A stretch of DNA of 64,000 nucleotides from Parietaria judaica (lineage: Eukaryota > Streptophyta > Magnoliopsida > Rosales > Urticaceae). This document shows positions 1 through 14,400 of this stretch, in pieces. Under the pieces are notes generated by a model, which ran no database searches, was not told where the DNA came from, and was given only the letters and a program-made list of their open reading frames with translations. How positions within the stretch are numbered: the first letter of the stretch is position 1; every line of letters begins with the position of its first letter. The position numbers were made by a program, and so were the translations under genes. Location: positions 22,005,056 to 22,069,055 of the forward strand of contig OX940868.1 of assembly GCA_954871525.1 (NCBI GenBank). Reading direction: 5' to 3'.

Positions 1-1987
1 TTTTGAATTTATAAAATCTAGAAATGATTTTCACGTTAACAAAATCCTTGAAATTATATTATTGTATATTTTATTAATTTAGTTTTTTCATTGGTATAGT
101 TTATGACCTATTATTGATGACAAATCAGTAAATGTAGGATTATTGTTACAACACTATTTTACTAATCACAATTATGAATGCATTCAATTTTAACTTATTT
201 TAGTCACATGTTTTAAACACCTTCTCATATATAGTATAAAATAAATACAAATTGCAAGCGTTATTTATGAATGTAATTTACAGTTATGGTCAATAAATCA
301 TTATAATAGTAATAATTATTTTTTCAAAGCCGTCTAAATAGAAATTATTATAATTATAAATAATTTTTTATCTCATTACTACGTAAGTACGGTCAAACTA
401 TAAGTTTTTTTCCAATTTGACCAATTTCGGTTCAAGTTTTGTCTCGTTTTTATTTAGTTTCATTTTTAAAAAATGATAGAAATTTTGATAGTCGAGATCA
501 AAATAGCAAAAATTATGTATATTTATTTTTCTAATATAGTATTAGTAGTATTGTTTCCGAAAATGTTTCCGAATAAAAAAAATGAAAGTTAAAGGAATAA
601 CGACTCAATTTGGCTTCTAAGTACGTGGTTCCACCGGACAACCGGATAAAATGTGTACATCTTTACAAAATTATCCTTTTCTTCCTTATATTGAATATAA
701 AGCCCTAGTATATATATTTCTTTTCAACAAAATTAAAAGTGTATGGTGCAAAATTATCTATTTCCTTATATTTAACATTTTAACTTATTTGTAACACTAT
801 TAATCAGGTATATAATATAATACTTAGTTAGTTACCTAAATATCATATATTTTAGCATGTATTTGTACGATGAATATACCAAAGAAAATGACATTTATTA
901 TAAGAAAAGTCATATTTGTAGTTAATGTCTCAATAATACAGTATAAGATCTGATCATGATTGCACGGCTTCTGAAATTAATGGACGATATGTGGCCACCA
1001 TTTCTTATAGAAGGACCCACCAACAATTATACATTTCTTACATTAAAGCCATCAATCATATACTCACTTTTCCTATAAAATAAAAAATAAAAAAATCATA
1101 TGCTCACTTATATTATAACACTCAAAATACGCTTTTGGATATTTTTGCCACTATTTTTAAACTTTGACTACACAATAAATTTTTTGACCAACTTTAAGCA
1201 ACCGTCATTAACCCTTGTATATATCACTTATGGACTTGTTTCTCGAAATTGTATTTTAATCTTTAAATTCGAACTTTATTTAAATTCGATTTTTGATTAA
1301 AAAAAAAAGTTTGTATAATATTTTAACATTTTACATTTTGTACATAATTTATCGAAATTCCTCTAGAACTTCGTTATGATAATAAATTTATTTATAAAAA
1401 AAATATGATATTGTTTTTTAAATTTAAATTATATATTTGTTTTTTTTTTTTTGACAAAGAGTTATCGGTACACATATCAATTTCGCAAATAGTTATGAAA
1501 TTGAAATCATATAGGCCTAAATCTTAATAGGTATCAATTTTCATAACCTAGCTAGTTATATACCCACGATGATGCTATAAAATGAGGTATAATAATATCG
1601 GCTATAAAACATAATTTACTATATATTAGATGTGAAATCTAATATTAAACTTAAATTTCGAGCATCAAAAAATAACACCTAGATTTGCTTTTTAAAAATT
1701 TGGGCATCCCGAATTTCCATTTTTTATTTAATTAATTATTTAGGATATATTTATATGAATAAATTGATGGAAAATTAAATAAAAATAATAGATAATTTAT
1801 GTGAACATGATTTCTCGATATGACTTGAGATGTTGTCATTCATCATGCCTCTTGCAAAGATGGGCCAAAAGACTTTTTAAGTGTCTCCTTTATTTATTAT
1901 TCTCCACTACCATATTAATTTATACATAAATAATTGCATTCTAACACTACACTCTTGTCTTTTTTTCCCCATTCTTCAAGTTTGAGA

Positions 1988-2022
<35 letters not shown>

Positions 2023-3203
2023 CACACCGAGACCGTCGACATGTAGATGGATTATTTATGAAAATAATATCAATTAACTTTACCTAAGTGACAAAGAGAT
2101 TAAGAGAAGATTGTTAATTTCTAAATTGTCACTATTATATAGTACATATACAAGTACCACATGTTTCATGTCCAATTTTAATTCATTAGAATCAAAAGGT
2201 ATAGATCATATACACGTTCACATGCATGTTGTATATATGTACATAATTAAATACATAATATAAGGGTAATGTTTTGTAGTAGATCTAATGATATTATAAA
2301 GAAAAACATTGGACATAATCATTCAACTACTTCAACCAAATAAAAAGATAGTGTAATAATTTATATATACATGTATATACGTCCACTGTTCACATGTTGT
2401 ATATACGTAGTAGTAGGGTAGTGTTGTAGTATATCATCTTAAACAATATTATAAAAAAAAAACATTAGACATGTGATTCAACTACCACAACAAGTAGTGT
2501 ATAGAATAGAATACAAGAGTGTAGAATGTATATAATATATATATATATATATATATTATCATATTTTTCTGATATAGTACGTGTCCCTCATGTGGCTTGT
2601 CGTTTTCTTTTTCATACTTAAACCAGTTTTATTATTTTAATGCTTTAAAAAGATGGATGTAAGAAAATATATTGTGATTTTCTTTTCCTTTTAAGGGGTG
2701 ATAAGAATTATGAATTTCTTAGATTTTGATTTCAATGCATTAAAGTTAAAGATGTGACCATACTACACGCATTGCATATGCAAGATTCAGAACAATACAC
2801 AAAATTTATGAGACATTATTACATTTCAATCACAAACTTTATGTTATTACCATGCTACATTATGTCAATCTTTAAAGCTTGATAATGAGTTACAGAGATC
2901 ATCTACTGAAACTTAATGTTATGACAAGGTTTAAGAAATGCATGAATGTTCAAAATTAGAGGATTCATTCTCGGAATTACTCGGAACCAAACTTCGCTGG
3001 TTTAGGACGTCGCTGGTTTAGGTTACATCATCCGATTTTTAAATGGAATGAAATTGGACTGTTGAATTAGTATCAGTTTAATCCTAATCCGATTTGAGAT
3101 TTTTTATTACTAATAACTTTTAAGATTAATTCGCATAGTTGGTAATTAGCCGTTTATTGGTGCTATATTAATGCATATTAATAGTAAAAAAAATACCATT
3201 AAT
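1..3203. other. AT-rich intergenic DNA, no gene seen
   Basis: No open frame here has the composition or motifs of a known protein; the few ORFs are short and AT-driven. There are (TA)n microsatellites near 1991-2019 and 2535-2556. The stretch ends at the target-site duplication of the solo LTR that follows. Confidence 0.7.
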
Positions 3204-3208
3204 AACTT

Positions 3209-5087
3209 TGTTAATGCTCAAAATTTGACTAACGATAGTACTTGATCCACGCTTCGATCCATGGCCCGACATGTCGTTGGGTGGGCGGTCAAAGGTAGAG
3301 TCAACGATGCTGACTATTGTCTCGGCTTTGCTGAAGGCAAAATTTCTGTTTTTCGGCGAGGCTTCGAGTTGTTCCTGATGCTTTATGTTCCCGACTATAT
3401 CTCGGCGGCGGGGAGTCCCTGCAAAAAAGAAAGAATGATGACACACCCCGTCACGTACAGTATGGATGCATAGGTATCTCAAAGAGAATCAAGTCATCAC
3501 ATAGTTCAGGGTTAGTGATAAATTGAATGACGAGGTGGTTTGTATCGTTAGGCCGATAATGACGGCGCGGGAGTGACCGTTGCGTATGGCGGGGTATTAA
3601 CGACTTTGTTGACTAGCCTCGGTGAACAGGTCGCCCATCGTATATCCGGAACTCGTGTTGGACCAAAAACTAGCTAACCAAAGGGATTCCCTAGCTGGCC
3701 ATGTTTAACGACTCCCTGGGAGCAGGAAAGTCGCCTTCTGGGAAAGGGGAATATGCCTGAGACGGGCGAGGGGAGCGTTCTCGAAGTCTGGAGAGAGAAA
3801 TTCTTAGTCTTGAGAGAGAAGCTTGAAGATAGAGTCGTGTGAATGAGGAGGAGGGCCTCTTGTTTATAGAAAAAAATGACAATCAATTCTCCTTGATTTG
3901 GGGGAATTAATGGAAGATTTAATTCCATTAAATCCCCTGAAAAATTCATAGACTATCATAGGGAGGCAGATAAGGGTCTTGTCGAACTCCCTATGCACGC
4001 GAGGGGTTTGCCAAAAGCTCCGCAACATGTCCGCGGGGTCTTCCGGGGATCCACGAGCTTGTATATCAAGTTTTTTGTTGACTTTTGGGATGTTCTGATG
4101 ATCTTCGTAAGCGTGGTTTGTCTCGTCACTTGTAATTGTTGAGAGATGTTTCCATGTTAACATCGTCGGTGTAGCTCTTTGTCAAGAAGTTCGTCACAGG
4201 CAAGGGGCTTACCGCTGTCGAAGGGCTTGTCAGCGCAACGGGTTCGCCAATGAAAATAGGCTTGCCATCCGCCGAGGGATTTATCGGCTAAAGTATTGGG
4301 AGACTCCCTAGAGTCATCATCACCTCAACAAGGGCCTTGTGGAGTTTTCGAAGGTTTGTCTCCGTTCGATGAGGGGCTTGTCGGCTAAAGTAACAAGAGA
4401 CTCTCTAGGGTCGTTGCTACCTCGCCAAGGGCCTCGCAGGGTTTCCTAATGCTTTTGCCGGGCGAGGGGCTTGTTGGCTAAAGTAATTGATGAATCCTTA
4501 GGCTTGCAGTTAACTCGCCAAGAGCCTCGCGAGGTTTCTGAAGGCTTGTTTTCTGGCGACGGGCTTGTCGGCTAAAGTGACGGGGAACTACCTAGGATCG
4601 TTGTTACCTCGTCGAGAGCCTTGCGTGGCTTCCGAAGACTTGGCGTCCAGCGAGGGGCTTTTCAGCTAAAGTAACGAGAGACTCCCTGGGGTCGTTGTTA
4701 CCTCGCAAAGGGCCTGGCGGGGTTCCCAAAGGTTTATCGTCCGGCGAGGGGCTTGTCGGCTAAAGTAACTGGGAACTCCCTAGGGTCGTCGTTACTCCGC
4801 CAAGGGCCTCGCGGGGTTTTTGAAGGCTTGCCGGGGGTCTTCTGAGATCTCTGTCTTCTAGCTCCTTAGCCAGTGACTATCCTAACTCTAAGGCTATCGT
4901 AGCCTTGTCGGTTGTCCGACTTGTCTTTACAAATGTGGGTTTCGGTCATGGGCCTTTTCTACTGGACTTTCGTGGATTTGGGCCTCGCCAAAATAGTCTT
5001 ATGGGTTTTTGACTTCGCCAGTGGGCCTTGACTTTGACTTTGCTATATAAGGTCATATTTTATATAATCCAGTAAATACGTATAACA
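3209..5087 (-). mobile_element. Solo LTR (1,879 bp) with 5-bp target duplication
   Basis: The block is clearly richer in G and C than its flanks. It starts TGTTAATGC and ends GTATAACA on the plus strand, so it has TG...CA ends with the inverted pair TGTTA/TAACA. The five bases before it (AACTT, 3204-3208) are repeated exactly after it (5088-5092), the size expected for LTR-retrotransposon integration. No second LTR and no gag or pol is present, so it reads as a solo LTR left by LTR-LTR recombination. Orientation is inferred from a TATA-like CTATAAACA on the minus strand near 3865. The lineage is not recognised; a Ty3-type origin is plausible but unproven. Confidence 0.8.
4240..4835. repeat. 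About six tandem copies of a 94-bp unit inside the solo LTR
   Basis: The anchor GGCTAAAGT (one copy AGCTAAAGT) recurs at 4286, 4383, 4476, 4570, 4664 and 4758, a spacing of 97, 93, 94, 94 and 94 bp. Each unit also carries GCGAGGGGCTTGT before the anchor and a GGGCCTCGC-like motif after it. If the LTR is on the minus strand, the repeats lie in its U3 part, where repeated enhancer-like blocks are common. Confidence 0.88.
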
Positions 5088-6769
5088 AACTTTTTTTTCT
5101 TCTTATAATTTGTTTTAGTTTTCACTAACATGTCATAATCAATAGTTCAATACCTAAAAACCTAAATAATCTCCTTTCTATAATGTATTAAGTCAATCTG
5201 TGTTTTCCTTTTCCACGTTATAAGTAAAACCCCTTTTGGCTAGACAAATGACAATGTATTTAGAATTCACAAGATCTTATTCACTAAAAAGCCGAAAACG
5301 TCAAGAATGCGTTGCTAACAAATCATATGACATGAAAAATAATCCCTCAATATAAGTATTGAAGTTGAGAGTTACAGCAAATGGGATAGTTAAAATAGGA
5401 ATGTGTAGGTAATAAGTACTCAATCTTATATTAATGTGTTACCTCAATCTTTAAAATAGTATCGAAATAGGTATGTTTTAGTTTAACAAGTTAATATTTA
5501 AAATAGGTAATAAGTCACACATAGTATCGAAATCCTATCGAGTTAATGTTTATTAAAATAGAGACACGCATATGTGTTAGTTTAACAAGTATTAAACGAT
5601 CAATAGTTTTAAAGTTCAATTTAAATTTCAACTTCGTTATACCTCGATGTTTAATTTTAACAATAGTAATACCCAGAAATCACAAACAATATAGAACTAG
5701 AATCTAATCTCATTTTTATTGATTTATCATTTATTAAAATAGAGTAACGCGTATATATACGTTAGTTTAACAGAAGTATGAAAATAATTTCAAAATTCAA
5801 TTATAAACATACACGTATTAATCGTGTAAGGAATAGATGATTCGTGGTTCCTTTTTTCTGTTATCTTTATGTGGCATCATCATTACAAAACAATAAAATA
5901 AAAAAAAATGGATACACCCGATATGAAATTAGAATTAAAAATCGATAACTAAAATAGGAGAAAATCCAAAAAGGCCCACAAGTCGTTATAGCTTGTAAGA
6001 GGGACGTGTCGTGCATGCAAATGGGTTCAATAATGACGTGCTCGAACCTTTCAGCTATTAAATAAACTCGTTTGTGAGTTGTGACAAAATTAATTTATTG
6101 AAGTGTAAAATGTAACAGTGACTCCTCGAACAAATTGATTTTGGCTTCCTCTAAATTGCCATGCCATGTGAGGCTTGAAAAAGAGTGACACAGAATCTAA
6201 TGCCACGTAGCGTCTCGGAATCTTTCTCACCAATCACAAATAATATCCTCTCTCATTTTAATTTAACAGAAAAATGTGTCACTATATTCGTTAACCTTAA
6301 GAAATTTTATCGTTATCTTTTACTTTAGACTTTTTCCGTCTCAATAGATCAAAATTTAGATACTATTGCCTCAACTATCCCTTCTTAAGAAGTTACGTAA
6401 TTTAAGACTCGTGAGTATTATAGAGCCACAAAAAATATAAGCAACGTAGTGCTGTGAGATTCTCTCCAAAAGAGAAAAAAATAATTAGATAGTGAAGTCC
6501 ACTTCTTACAATAATGAGTATTTGTTAACACTTAATTTTACTATTAACAAATATGAGTATCTATGTTGACACTTAACCAATAACACTTGCGACATTGTCT
6601 ATGCAATAAAAAATAAATCAGTCATTTCGCCACATAACATTGAGTAATAGAATATTCTTTCTAGTACTAAGCTTGGTGTATTATAATCTAAATATAATAA
6701 TCTCGTTCTAAAAAATAATTGGTAAAAATATTCTCGACTACTCGTGAGTATTACATAGCATTATTTTGT

Positions 6770-7150
6770 CATTTCTTACACATAAAGAACATGTGTGATT
6801 TTTTCGAAGTTAAAAAAATTACCGCTAAAAGTGAAAGTACATGGGTCGTCGATACAAATTATTATGTCATGTGTATGTTACTTACGAGTAATGTTTAAGA
6901 GACCACTTACCGAATCGCCTACAAGCTCAATAATTATTTTGTCATATTTCTTACACATGAGGAACATGAACAGCTTTTTAAAAGTTAAAAAAATGACGCT
7001 AAAAGTGAAAACACAAGGATAGTTGATAAAATTATTATTATTATTATTATTATTATATTTTTTATTCTATATGTTTCATTCCAGGCTTCCAGCATTGTTA
7101 TGACTCAGGAGCAATGTCTTAGACCACTTGCCGGAAATCGCCTGCAAGGT
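6770..7150. repeat. Diverged tandem duplication, unit about 180 bp
   Basis: Both halves carry, in the same order, TTTCTTACACAT, then a GTTAAAAAAAT segment, then CGCTAAAAGTGAAA, then GACCACTT followed by AATCGCCT. The second half is longer because a (TTA)n microsatellite has expanded within it. There is no coding potential. Confidence 0.6.
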
Positions 7151-7329
7151 CAGTTTACGAGTATACTCTTGTACGATTTTTCTAAAACTGAGAAAGATTG
7201 TATCAATCGAATATTATAAATATAACGCAAAATCTACGGGTATACCAATACGATTTTCGGGGGAAAAAAAGAATTGATTTCTCACTAGAATAGAGTTTCA
7301 AAAGAATTTCGATAAATCATTGGAGAATT

Positions 7330-7370
<41 letters not shown>

Positions 7371-7690
7371 TAGTAAAAAATCAAACACGTAACCCAATTT
7401 TTATTTTTAGTTAGAAAAAAAAATCCGGTGCAATTCACCTTGGTTATAAGCTTTAGAAACCTCTTCAGCGATAGAAACACCGGTCAACAAACGACACTAG
7501 TAAACCAAACTTGACTTTTAGTGGACTTGATTTTGATTTGACACAGCACAACGGGTAAATAAAAACGTGATTATATCCAAACGTTACAGGTTCTCTGACT
7601 CCTGAATATAGCCACAAACTTTAGCTTATAATTAATTCGAACATACATACATGCATGAGGGTTTCGTGCAAAAATTGGATAATTTGAAAT

Positions 7691-7909
7691 AAGAATTTTC
7701 TTACTAAGTGCCAATTATTTTCTAAAAAGTAACAAATTTCAAAAAAAAAAAAAGTCAGTCAAAATACCAAAACTCTTATACTATATACAAGATACGTACT
7801 AAAAAACCGATTAAAAGGTACTTGTCGTATATATAATATGAGAGTATTAATACTTAGTTCGATTAAAAAGAACTTTTTGAAAGAGAATGGTACTTGTGCC
7901 GCAAATAAG
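7691..7909. mobile_element. Probable MITE with GCGGCACAAGT-type ends
   Basis: The right end reads GGTACTTGTGCCGC and the left end has a degraded inverse form (AAGTGCCAATTATTTTC). The right arm closely matches the right arm of the element in NRPD1 intron 7 (15478-15720). It is non-coding. The boundaries are approximate and I could not find a target duplication. Confidence 0.5.
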
Positions 7910-8350
7910 CCTTGAAGAAAACTTAACGAGCTTTAATGGAAAGGCACAAACTCTAGTAGCTAATAATTAAATATGGCTAAAAAAGAATCGTGAAGAAATT
8001 GGAAATATAAAAAGAAAATTAAATGACTGAAATGACTAGTGATTGATTAAAAATAAAACATGAAAATATGACTGCCTTTAATTAGCTTCTCGTTGCTGCT
8101 TCAACTACATCTTCTCTGCCTTTTGTGTTATCATCATAGGCAAAGAAGCTATAGTGAAAGGAGCAAAAAGAAGCTCGCAAAAGGCTTTATTTTTCGCCGC
8201 AGTAACTAAAACCCGACATGGTAATTTACAGTTTTACACGCCTCCGAAGGTTAAATAGACCTCCTAATTACCTCGTCGTTCCTTCGCGAATAGCTGTTGT
8301 CGTTTCGTTAATGTGTGGGTTTTTTTCCTATACTATATTGTAGTGTACCC

Positions 8351-8418
8351 AATACGTCATATTTGATCATTTTATCGCTCCGGGTTCCGGAGACCGTCTC
8401 AATACGTCATCTTTGACC
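8351..8418. repeat. Short duplication of the NRPD1 stop-codon region
   Basis: AATACGTCATATTTGA at 8351 and AATACGTCATCTTTGA at 8401 are near-identical, 50 bp apart. The second contains the end of the NRPD1 reading frame; the first lies just past the stop. It looks like a small tandem duplication of the last codons into the 3' UTR. Confidence 0.6.
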
Positions 8419-11400
8419 TGTACTGTGCGGCTTCTTTAGGGTCAATGAACTTGAGCGCGCCGAGAATGCACTTGTGGTACGAGAAATCCTCAACCGTGTC
8501 GTCTGTTCGTACCAAAACGAAGCAGCGCGAGTTTTCATGTCTAGGGTGGTTTGCAACCTGAAAAATTATATGTCAGCGTATCAGCGTCGCCCCACAGGTT
8601 GAATTTTAGGACCGAAGTCAATGTGATGCAAGGTATGCCTCGGAAGAAAAAAAAATAGAGGGGCGAAATGGGAAAGATGAATTGAAAAAACGGCGATATG
8701 TGATTCTTGAGTGACGCAATAAATACACAGCCAAAAGAGCTAACGAATAAATTATTAATCCATAATACCTTGATGCATTTCGGTCCGACGCCGATTTTAG
8801 CGTCTCGTTGGGGATGAAAACACAGAGCCAACATAAGGGTAGAAAAGTCACTAGTATTCAGGCTCTGATTAATTTGATACCTACATGGCAAACAGTTGCA
8901 GATAGAAATAAGGAAATTCCTCCTTTACCCTTTTCTTTTTTCTTCCATTCATGCAAACATCAAACATTAATGTAGCTATACTACAGTCAGTAATTAGTGC
9001 AACTATTTTAGGTAACATTTTTAAATTGAATTATCAGAGTGATGTGTAGCAATGGAATTCGTCGTGTTGTCGCAGTTTTCCGTTTAATAAACTTTCTGTA
9101 GCATTTCATTCCTTGATTATTACAAATTGACTGTTTTCATAAAATTATACATACACTGATGATGATTTTGTCACAATTGCATGGGAATTAAAGTTTGACC
9201 GACTTGCAATGTACGAAGTTCAAAGGGAAATTGTTTCAAAAAAGTAAACGAGTAAAATTGCGACAACTCCGATATTGAATAACAGATATATGAAAAAAGG
9301 GGAATAAGATCGAGGCAAGCAAACTTACTGATGCAAAATCTTACTCAGAGTGGAAGCAAAATTCCGAATACCTATGGCCTTGAAAAAATTCTTTATCACG
9401 GCAGAAATACCCAATTTTTGGTGCCCTTTCGAGATGGAACTTAAGTACTTGTACAAAAGCTGAACACCAGAACTCACAGCAGTGTGATTCTTCTCAGAAT
9501 TAGGGTGTTTACAGGTGTCATCTTTAGCGGAACCAGTGATGTCTTTACTCAGCAAGGCAAACACATCAGTCGATTTCTCAATCTCGTGTCCCTATACAGC
9601 ATGTAAAGGGGTGAATTTGTAATTTAGCTTAGCAAACTTGCAGATAAGCAATAAAACAGTTTGGTGAAGCCGGTGATCTAGTTCCAGTTATATGAAATAT
9701 TCAATACAGAACCTTTTATTTCCTTTTTGAAAAACCAATTTTCCCAGGTTCCAGCTTTCAAACATTTTCTGACGCGAAACCGGATTTTAAATAGCTAAAT
9801 TAATAAATCTAGAAAGAAAAAAAAACTTAAGAAAAATCTAAACCACCCTAAGATAAGACAAATAGAATAAAAATAATATAATAAAATAGGTAATGGTTAC
9901 GACGTTTTCGTAATTTTTCCAAATTCCGGTTTAGAGCTTTCAATCCTAGATCATATGCAAATCCTAAAATCATAGGAGATGGATAACCAGAAGTTGGTGT
10001 AGAAGATTGATCGTAGTCAAAATATCACTATCAAGATAAGCTTGTGACAACGAAACAAAATAACATGATATTTACCTTCCCCGACATTAGAATTTCAAAC
10101 TGCCCGCCAGTTCCAAAAGGCGGAACTTTTCCCCACGCCAAAGCATCTATACTCCCGTGAAGACCGTCGGTAACTTCCTCTTTTGCAGCTTTGATGAGGC
10201 AAGAAGTCGGGTTCTGCAAATTATACCAGAAAGAACACGTGAACGATGGCCAACAATAATCTTTTACCCACAAAAGAATACATAAAAAATATTAAAATAC
10301 TAACGGAAAAGCACGCTTGCGAAAAGGGTGACGGAACAGATGCGTGAGCTCTTTGCTGCGAAAGGCCCTTTTGATTCAGCACAACAAATTCTCCAGTAAC
10401 GGAGAGAGAATTTGCAACCAGAAGTAGATGTTGAGGAAGGATGGTCTTGCCTACATCAGATACCGAGGACTCCAAATTCTGCGTGTTAATAAGAAATATG
10501 ATGATTACGACTAGGGCTGGGGAAAAAATAAAGGATGACATATTTCCTCCAATCAGGTTAACCGGATTCAAAAACCGGGTAAAATCAACTATATATATGA
10601 CAACATATTATTATTGTTTTATTTTTTAGACATTAACAATATGTTATGTTCAATGCGTGATTATGTTATTTTTACCAACTTAGCTGGTTTAACCGGATTT
10701 TAATCAGATTATCCGACATAACAGAATCTATAAACCAGCTTCACCAGGTTTTTTCAACCAAACTGGAAGCTGATTAACAAAATTTAGAAACCACACATTA
10801 CTATAACCGAATAATTCAGCTCGGTTAGAAAGGGTGGTCAAAGACGAACTGATCCTACACGAAATTGCAAACTTAGCTTCTAACCACTCGAACCAACATA
10901 ACAGAGGAGAGGTAAAATGCAAACTCACATTGACAAAATATTTCCAAGCAGCATCGATTCCGTAGGCCAAACTGAGCTCATTGATGTTGTCGGGGTGAGA
11001 GCGTGACCAATCAATCAAAGCCATTATCGGGATGCAATTATTCTTGAGCACATCCCAAGACCTTTTTTTGCCCCTTTGTATCGACTTACACACTCTCAAG
11101 TAGAGCTCTCCGGAAGAATCACGGGTAGATCTCGACTCTTTTTGCCCGTCATTCCACACTATATCGACCCGTTTTATTTCTTCGAATCCTAAGGCATTAT
11201 ATCAAACAATGGGAAAAAATGAGTGAGCTGTAGATATAATGCGAGACCAAAATAATTATATGAAGCTAGGTTGTGTATTGTAGATAGCAATTATTTTCGT
11301 TACTTATTGTAAGACTATACTCTGTATATACAAAAGTAACGAATTAGGAGATTAGTTCGTAAAAAACCTTTAACGACAGTGTCAAGAAGGAAGGGGATCA

Positions 11401-14400
11401 CCGAGCGTTGAACCGTGTCTAACTGACTCGAAGAATCTGTGGAGCTTTCAGCCATGCTGAGCGTAATGCAGTGAGTATCATCATCTTCCTTGTGCGTGTC
11501 AGACACAGAGCAAACTCTGATATTACAAACTGAGTCAGAACCGAGAGAGCTACAGGCAAACTGTAGAATTCGTCATAATTTTCTGAATATCGTTAATTAA
11601 CAACCGAGAGTACAACGTATACCCTAATCAGCCGCTTATAAAAGGAAAGTAATAATGATTAATTCCCACAGAAGTAATCATGTATTTGGTAAGTAAGATA
11701 AACACACAGATAGATTAACTAATAGTAACGCTTATGCACTTTCTTACTCGCTAATTATCTGCAACTGCGATATGCCAATATTCGTCCCTAGTCTGGCTTC
11801 TGTACATCTTTGTTTAAGGGAATTAATGACAGACTGCACCTTCAATCTTCTTCTTTTCATAATTTCCTATAATGTTCATTAAAAAAAATCATCAGAATAC
11901 AAGACTTGCATAAGCACTGTAAGTCCTACGTTGCAAATTGAGTCACCTTGCGTATGTGGAAGTGGCAAACCCAAGGAGAAAAACGCCTTTTTCCATCACT
12001 TTGGGGGGTGAAGCTAATATCGGGAAGAAAAAAAAAGTTTAAGTTTATAGAAAGATGAAACACGGAGAGAGAGAGAAGACAGAGAGACACAGAGAGACAG
12101 AGAGAGAGAGAAGGGAAAATTAACATTATCATGACAGTCGAAATAATGTCTGAGAGTTTGAGTCCCTCCAAATAGTTTTTAATATCCAAAGCTGCATATT
12201 CGAAACCGTGCCATTGCCGACCAAGCTTTGAAGACAAATATAACGACATTGTGACAGTTTGCCCAATTTTTTTATTCCTCCGACCGCATTCCAAGGCTTT
12301 CTGTTTCACATTCAATATCACATTCTGTAAGCACCAATGTTCTAAGAAAGGGTATTATTCGTACCAATTACTCTTTACTAACATCCAAATCTAATAATAA
12401 TCCTAACTAATAACAATATAATGACAAGACCTGAACCAGAATTCACGCAGAAAAATACCAAAATGCAGCCAACAATACAAAACGCAATAAATAATTCGGA
12501 TAATGGGAATAAACCAAGACGACGAATCCCCTTTTTCGTTTATTGAGTAAAACTCAGTAACATGGTGGAATTATCCTTCGAGAGCGAGGTCCGGGGCTCT
12601 CCGTGATGCAAAGGGGAGCTCCTAATTCAAACTAAGCATAAAAATCATGACGGCTAGCACTAGGGTCCTAATATAGAGATTAGGAAACCCGAAACCCTAA
12701 TCCCTATGAATTACAAATTACCTAAACTAGCCTTAATGAAAGAAAATACATTTAAATGAAGCTTAAAAAAATGTGTATATTGTGTAACATATAAAACCCC
12801 AACAAATAATGAACATAAAGAAGTACAATCAAATTCCAACAAGAGGGATGAGACAAACCTTTAGATTCAAAAGCGGGGAAGTTTCAAGCAGACTAACTGG
12901 CTGATCCAATGCACTATATGCAGCTTCGGAGAGGGCACACGCAGACAACACGCCAACAGGTTTACCCGCTATAGCTTTATCCTCCTCCTCCTCCTCATCA
13001 TCATCATCAACAACATCATCATCATCATCATCATCATCATTGTTTGAGTTATTTGTTGAGGATCTTTTCTTTAGAGAAGCTTTCTCACAATCGGTATAGG
13101 TGAACTGTACAAGCTGATTTCCGTAAGCATTTCTCACAGTGCCGTCATACGCTGTGTATAGTTCACGCATGAAGAACATAAGTTTTCGAGTCAGAGTCCC
13201 AGGAAGTTGAGCGTTATCACTGAATGAACTATCCCGATTCGTAACAGAGTGAGCAAAAGATTCTGCAGGGTTCAAGCCAGTCAAGAAAGAATTCTTTACA
13301 ATTGCATATGGAATGTACGACTTGTATGAATCAGGGGAGTCGCTGTTTTTGTGATTATTCCATGAAGAACACGAAAGTTCACGAGGCATGCTGAAAGACA
13401 ACGGGACCAAGGAGTGTTGTACTCCAACACACAAGCTGTGTTGAGCTAGCTTAAGCATATTGCCCTTGCTCCCAGATTTGAACATCGCCATTAGAGAATT
13501 TTCTTTCTCGGAATATTGATAAGCAAGATTTTGAATATCCCGATAGACTGTCTTGAATGCATCAACAGATGACTGGGTAAGTGCTGCCGATTTCTGCTTC
13601 TCGTGAAAAAGCTGGTCTTCTTCATAGCTCGGATTCTCATAAACAAGCCTTGGACAAGAATTTAGCAACTGTCTATATACGCATGATTGTTCAGCTTCTT
13701 CTAACCCGAAGCCCACTTCATTTATCAAGTTCTTACGCATAAATGAGTCTGAGGTGAGGCACAAATCCAGAAGAGAAACACTGAGGCCTCTCGTTGATAA
13801 CCACTCCGAAAGAAGTCCCTGGGCAGAAGAGAAAATATCCAGAACTTCTTCTCGAGAATGTTCTGCAAGATTGAAAAAGACGTTTCCGTCTGTGTCTCTC
13901 AACCAGGAAGATTCTTCTGAAGCAGATACAATCTCCCCATTTTGAATCAAGACGTCATTCTGCGGGAACTCATAACTAAAGCTTTTTGGTAAAACCATGC
14001 TGAATGCTTGCTTTCCTGTCCAAACGGGAGAGCTGATTGAAGGAGCTTTGACGATCGTTGGAAAGATTTCACTTGGAGAACAGAACATTTGCAGTTGCTG
14101 CATTTGATAAGAATTTAAAATGACAGAATCGTCCATCATCAAATGCGCAGCAGTTAGACTGTCTTGACTGAGAGAAATCAGATTCTTCCCACTTTGCCCG
14201 TTGAACAACTGTTTATCCAACGAGACGAGGCTCTTTAGCTCACACTTGGTGTCAACCGATTGTGGAATGTAGCCGTGCAGGCAATCCCCGTCAAAGTCGC
14301 CACGAAAAGGCGAGCAACACAGTGGATTCAGCGAACAAACTGATTTCGTCGGAAGAACTTTGACGGAAAGGGCAATAAGAGAATGTTGATGAATGGAAGG

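Larger units (their letters stand above)
5093..8398. other. Intergenic DNA and 3' flank of NRPD1
   Basis: No gene is seen. The stretch holds a diverged tandem duplication near 6770-7150, a (TA)n run near 7337-7367, a (TTA)n run near 7027-7060, and a probable MITE at 7691-7909. Between about 5460 and 5780 a short motif (TTATTAAAATAGAG followed by GTTAGTTTAACA) recurs in degenerate form. The last few hundred bases before 8399 should contain the NRPD1 3' UTR. Confidence 0.6.

Noticed and set aside
4240..4835. CRISPR-like array
   Set aside because: Units are full tandem copies without unique spacers, inside a plant LTR.
13754..13945. Plus-strand ORF inside NRPD1 exon 9
   Set aside because: It is antisense to a strongly conserved exon and has no motif of its own.
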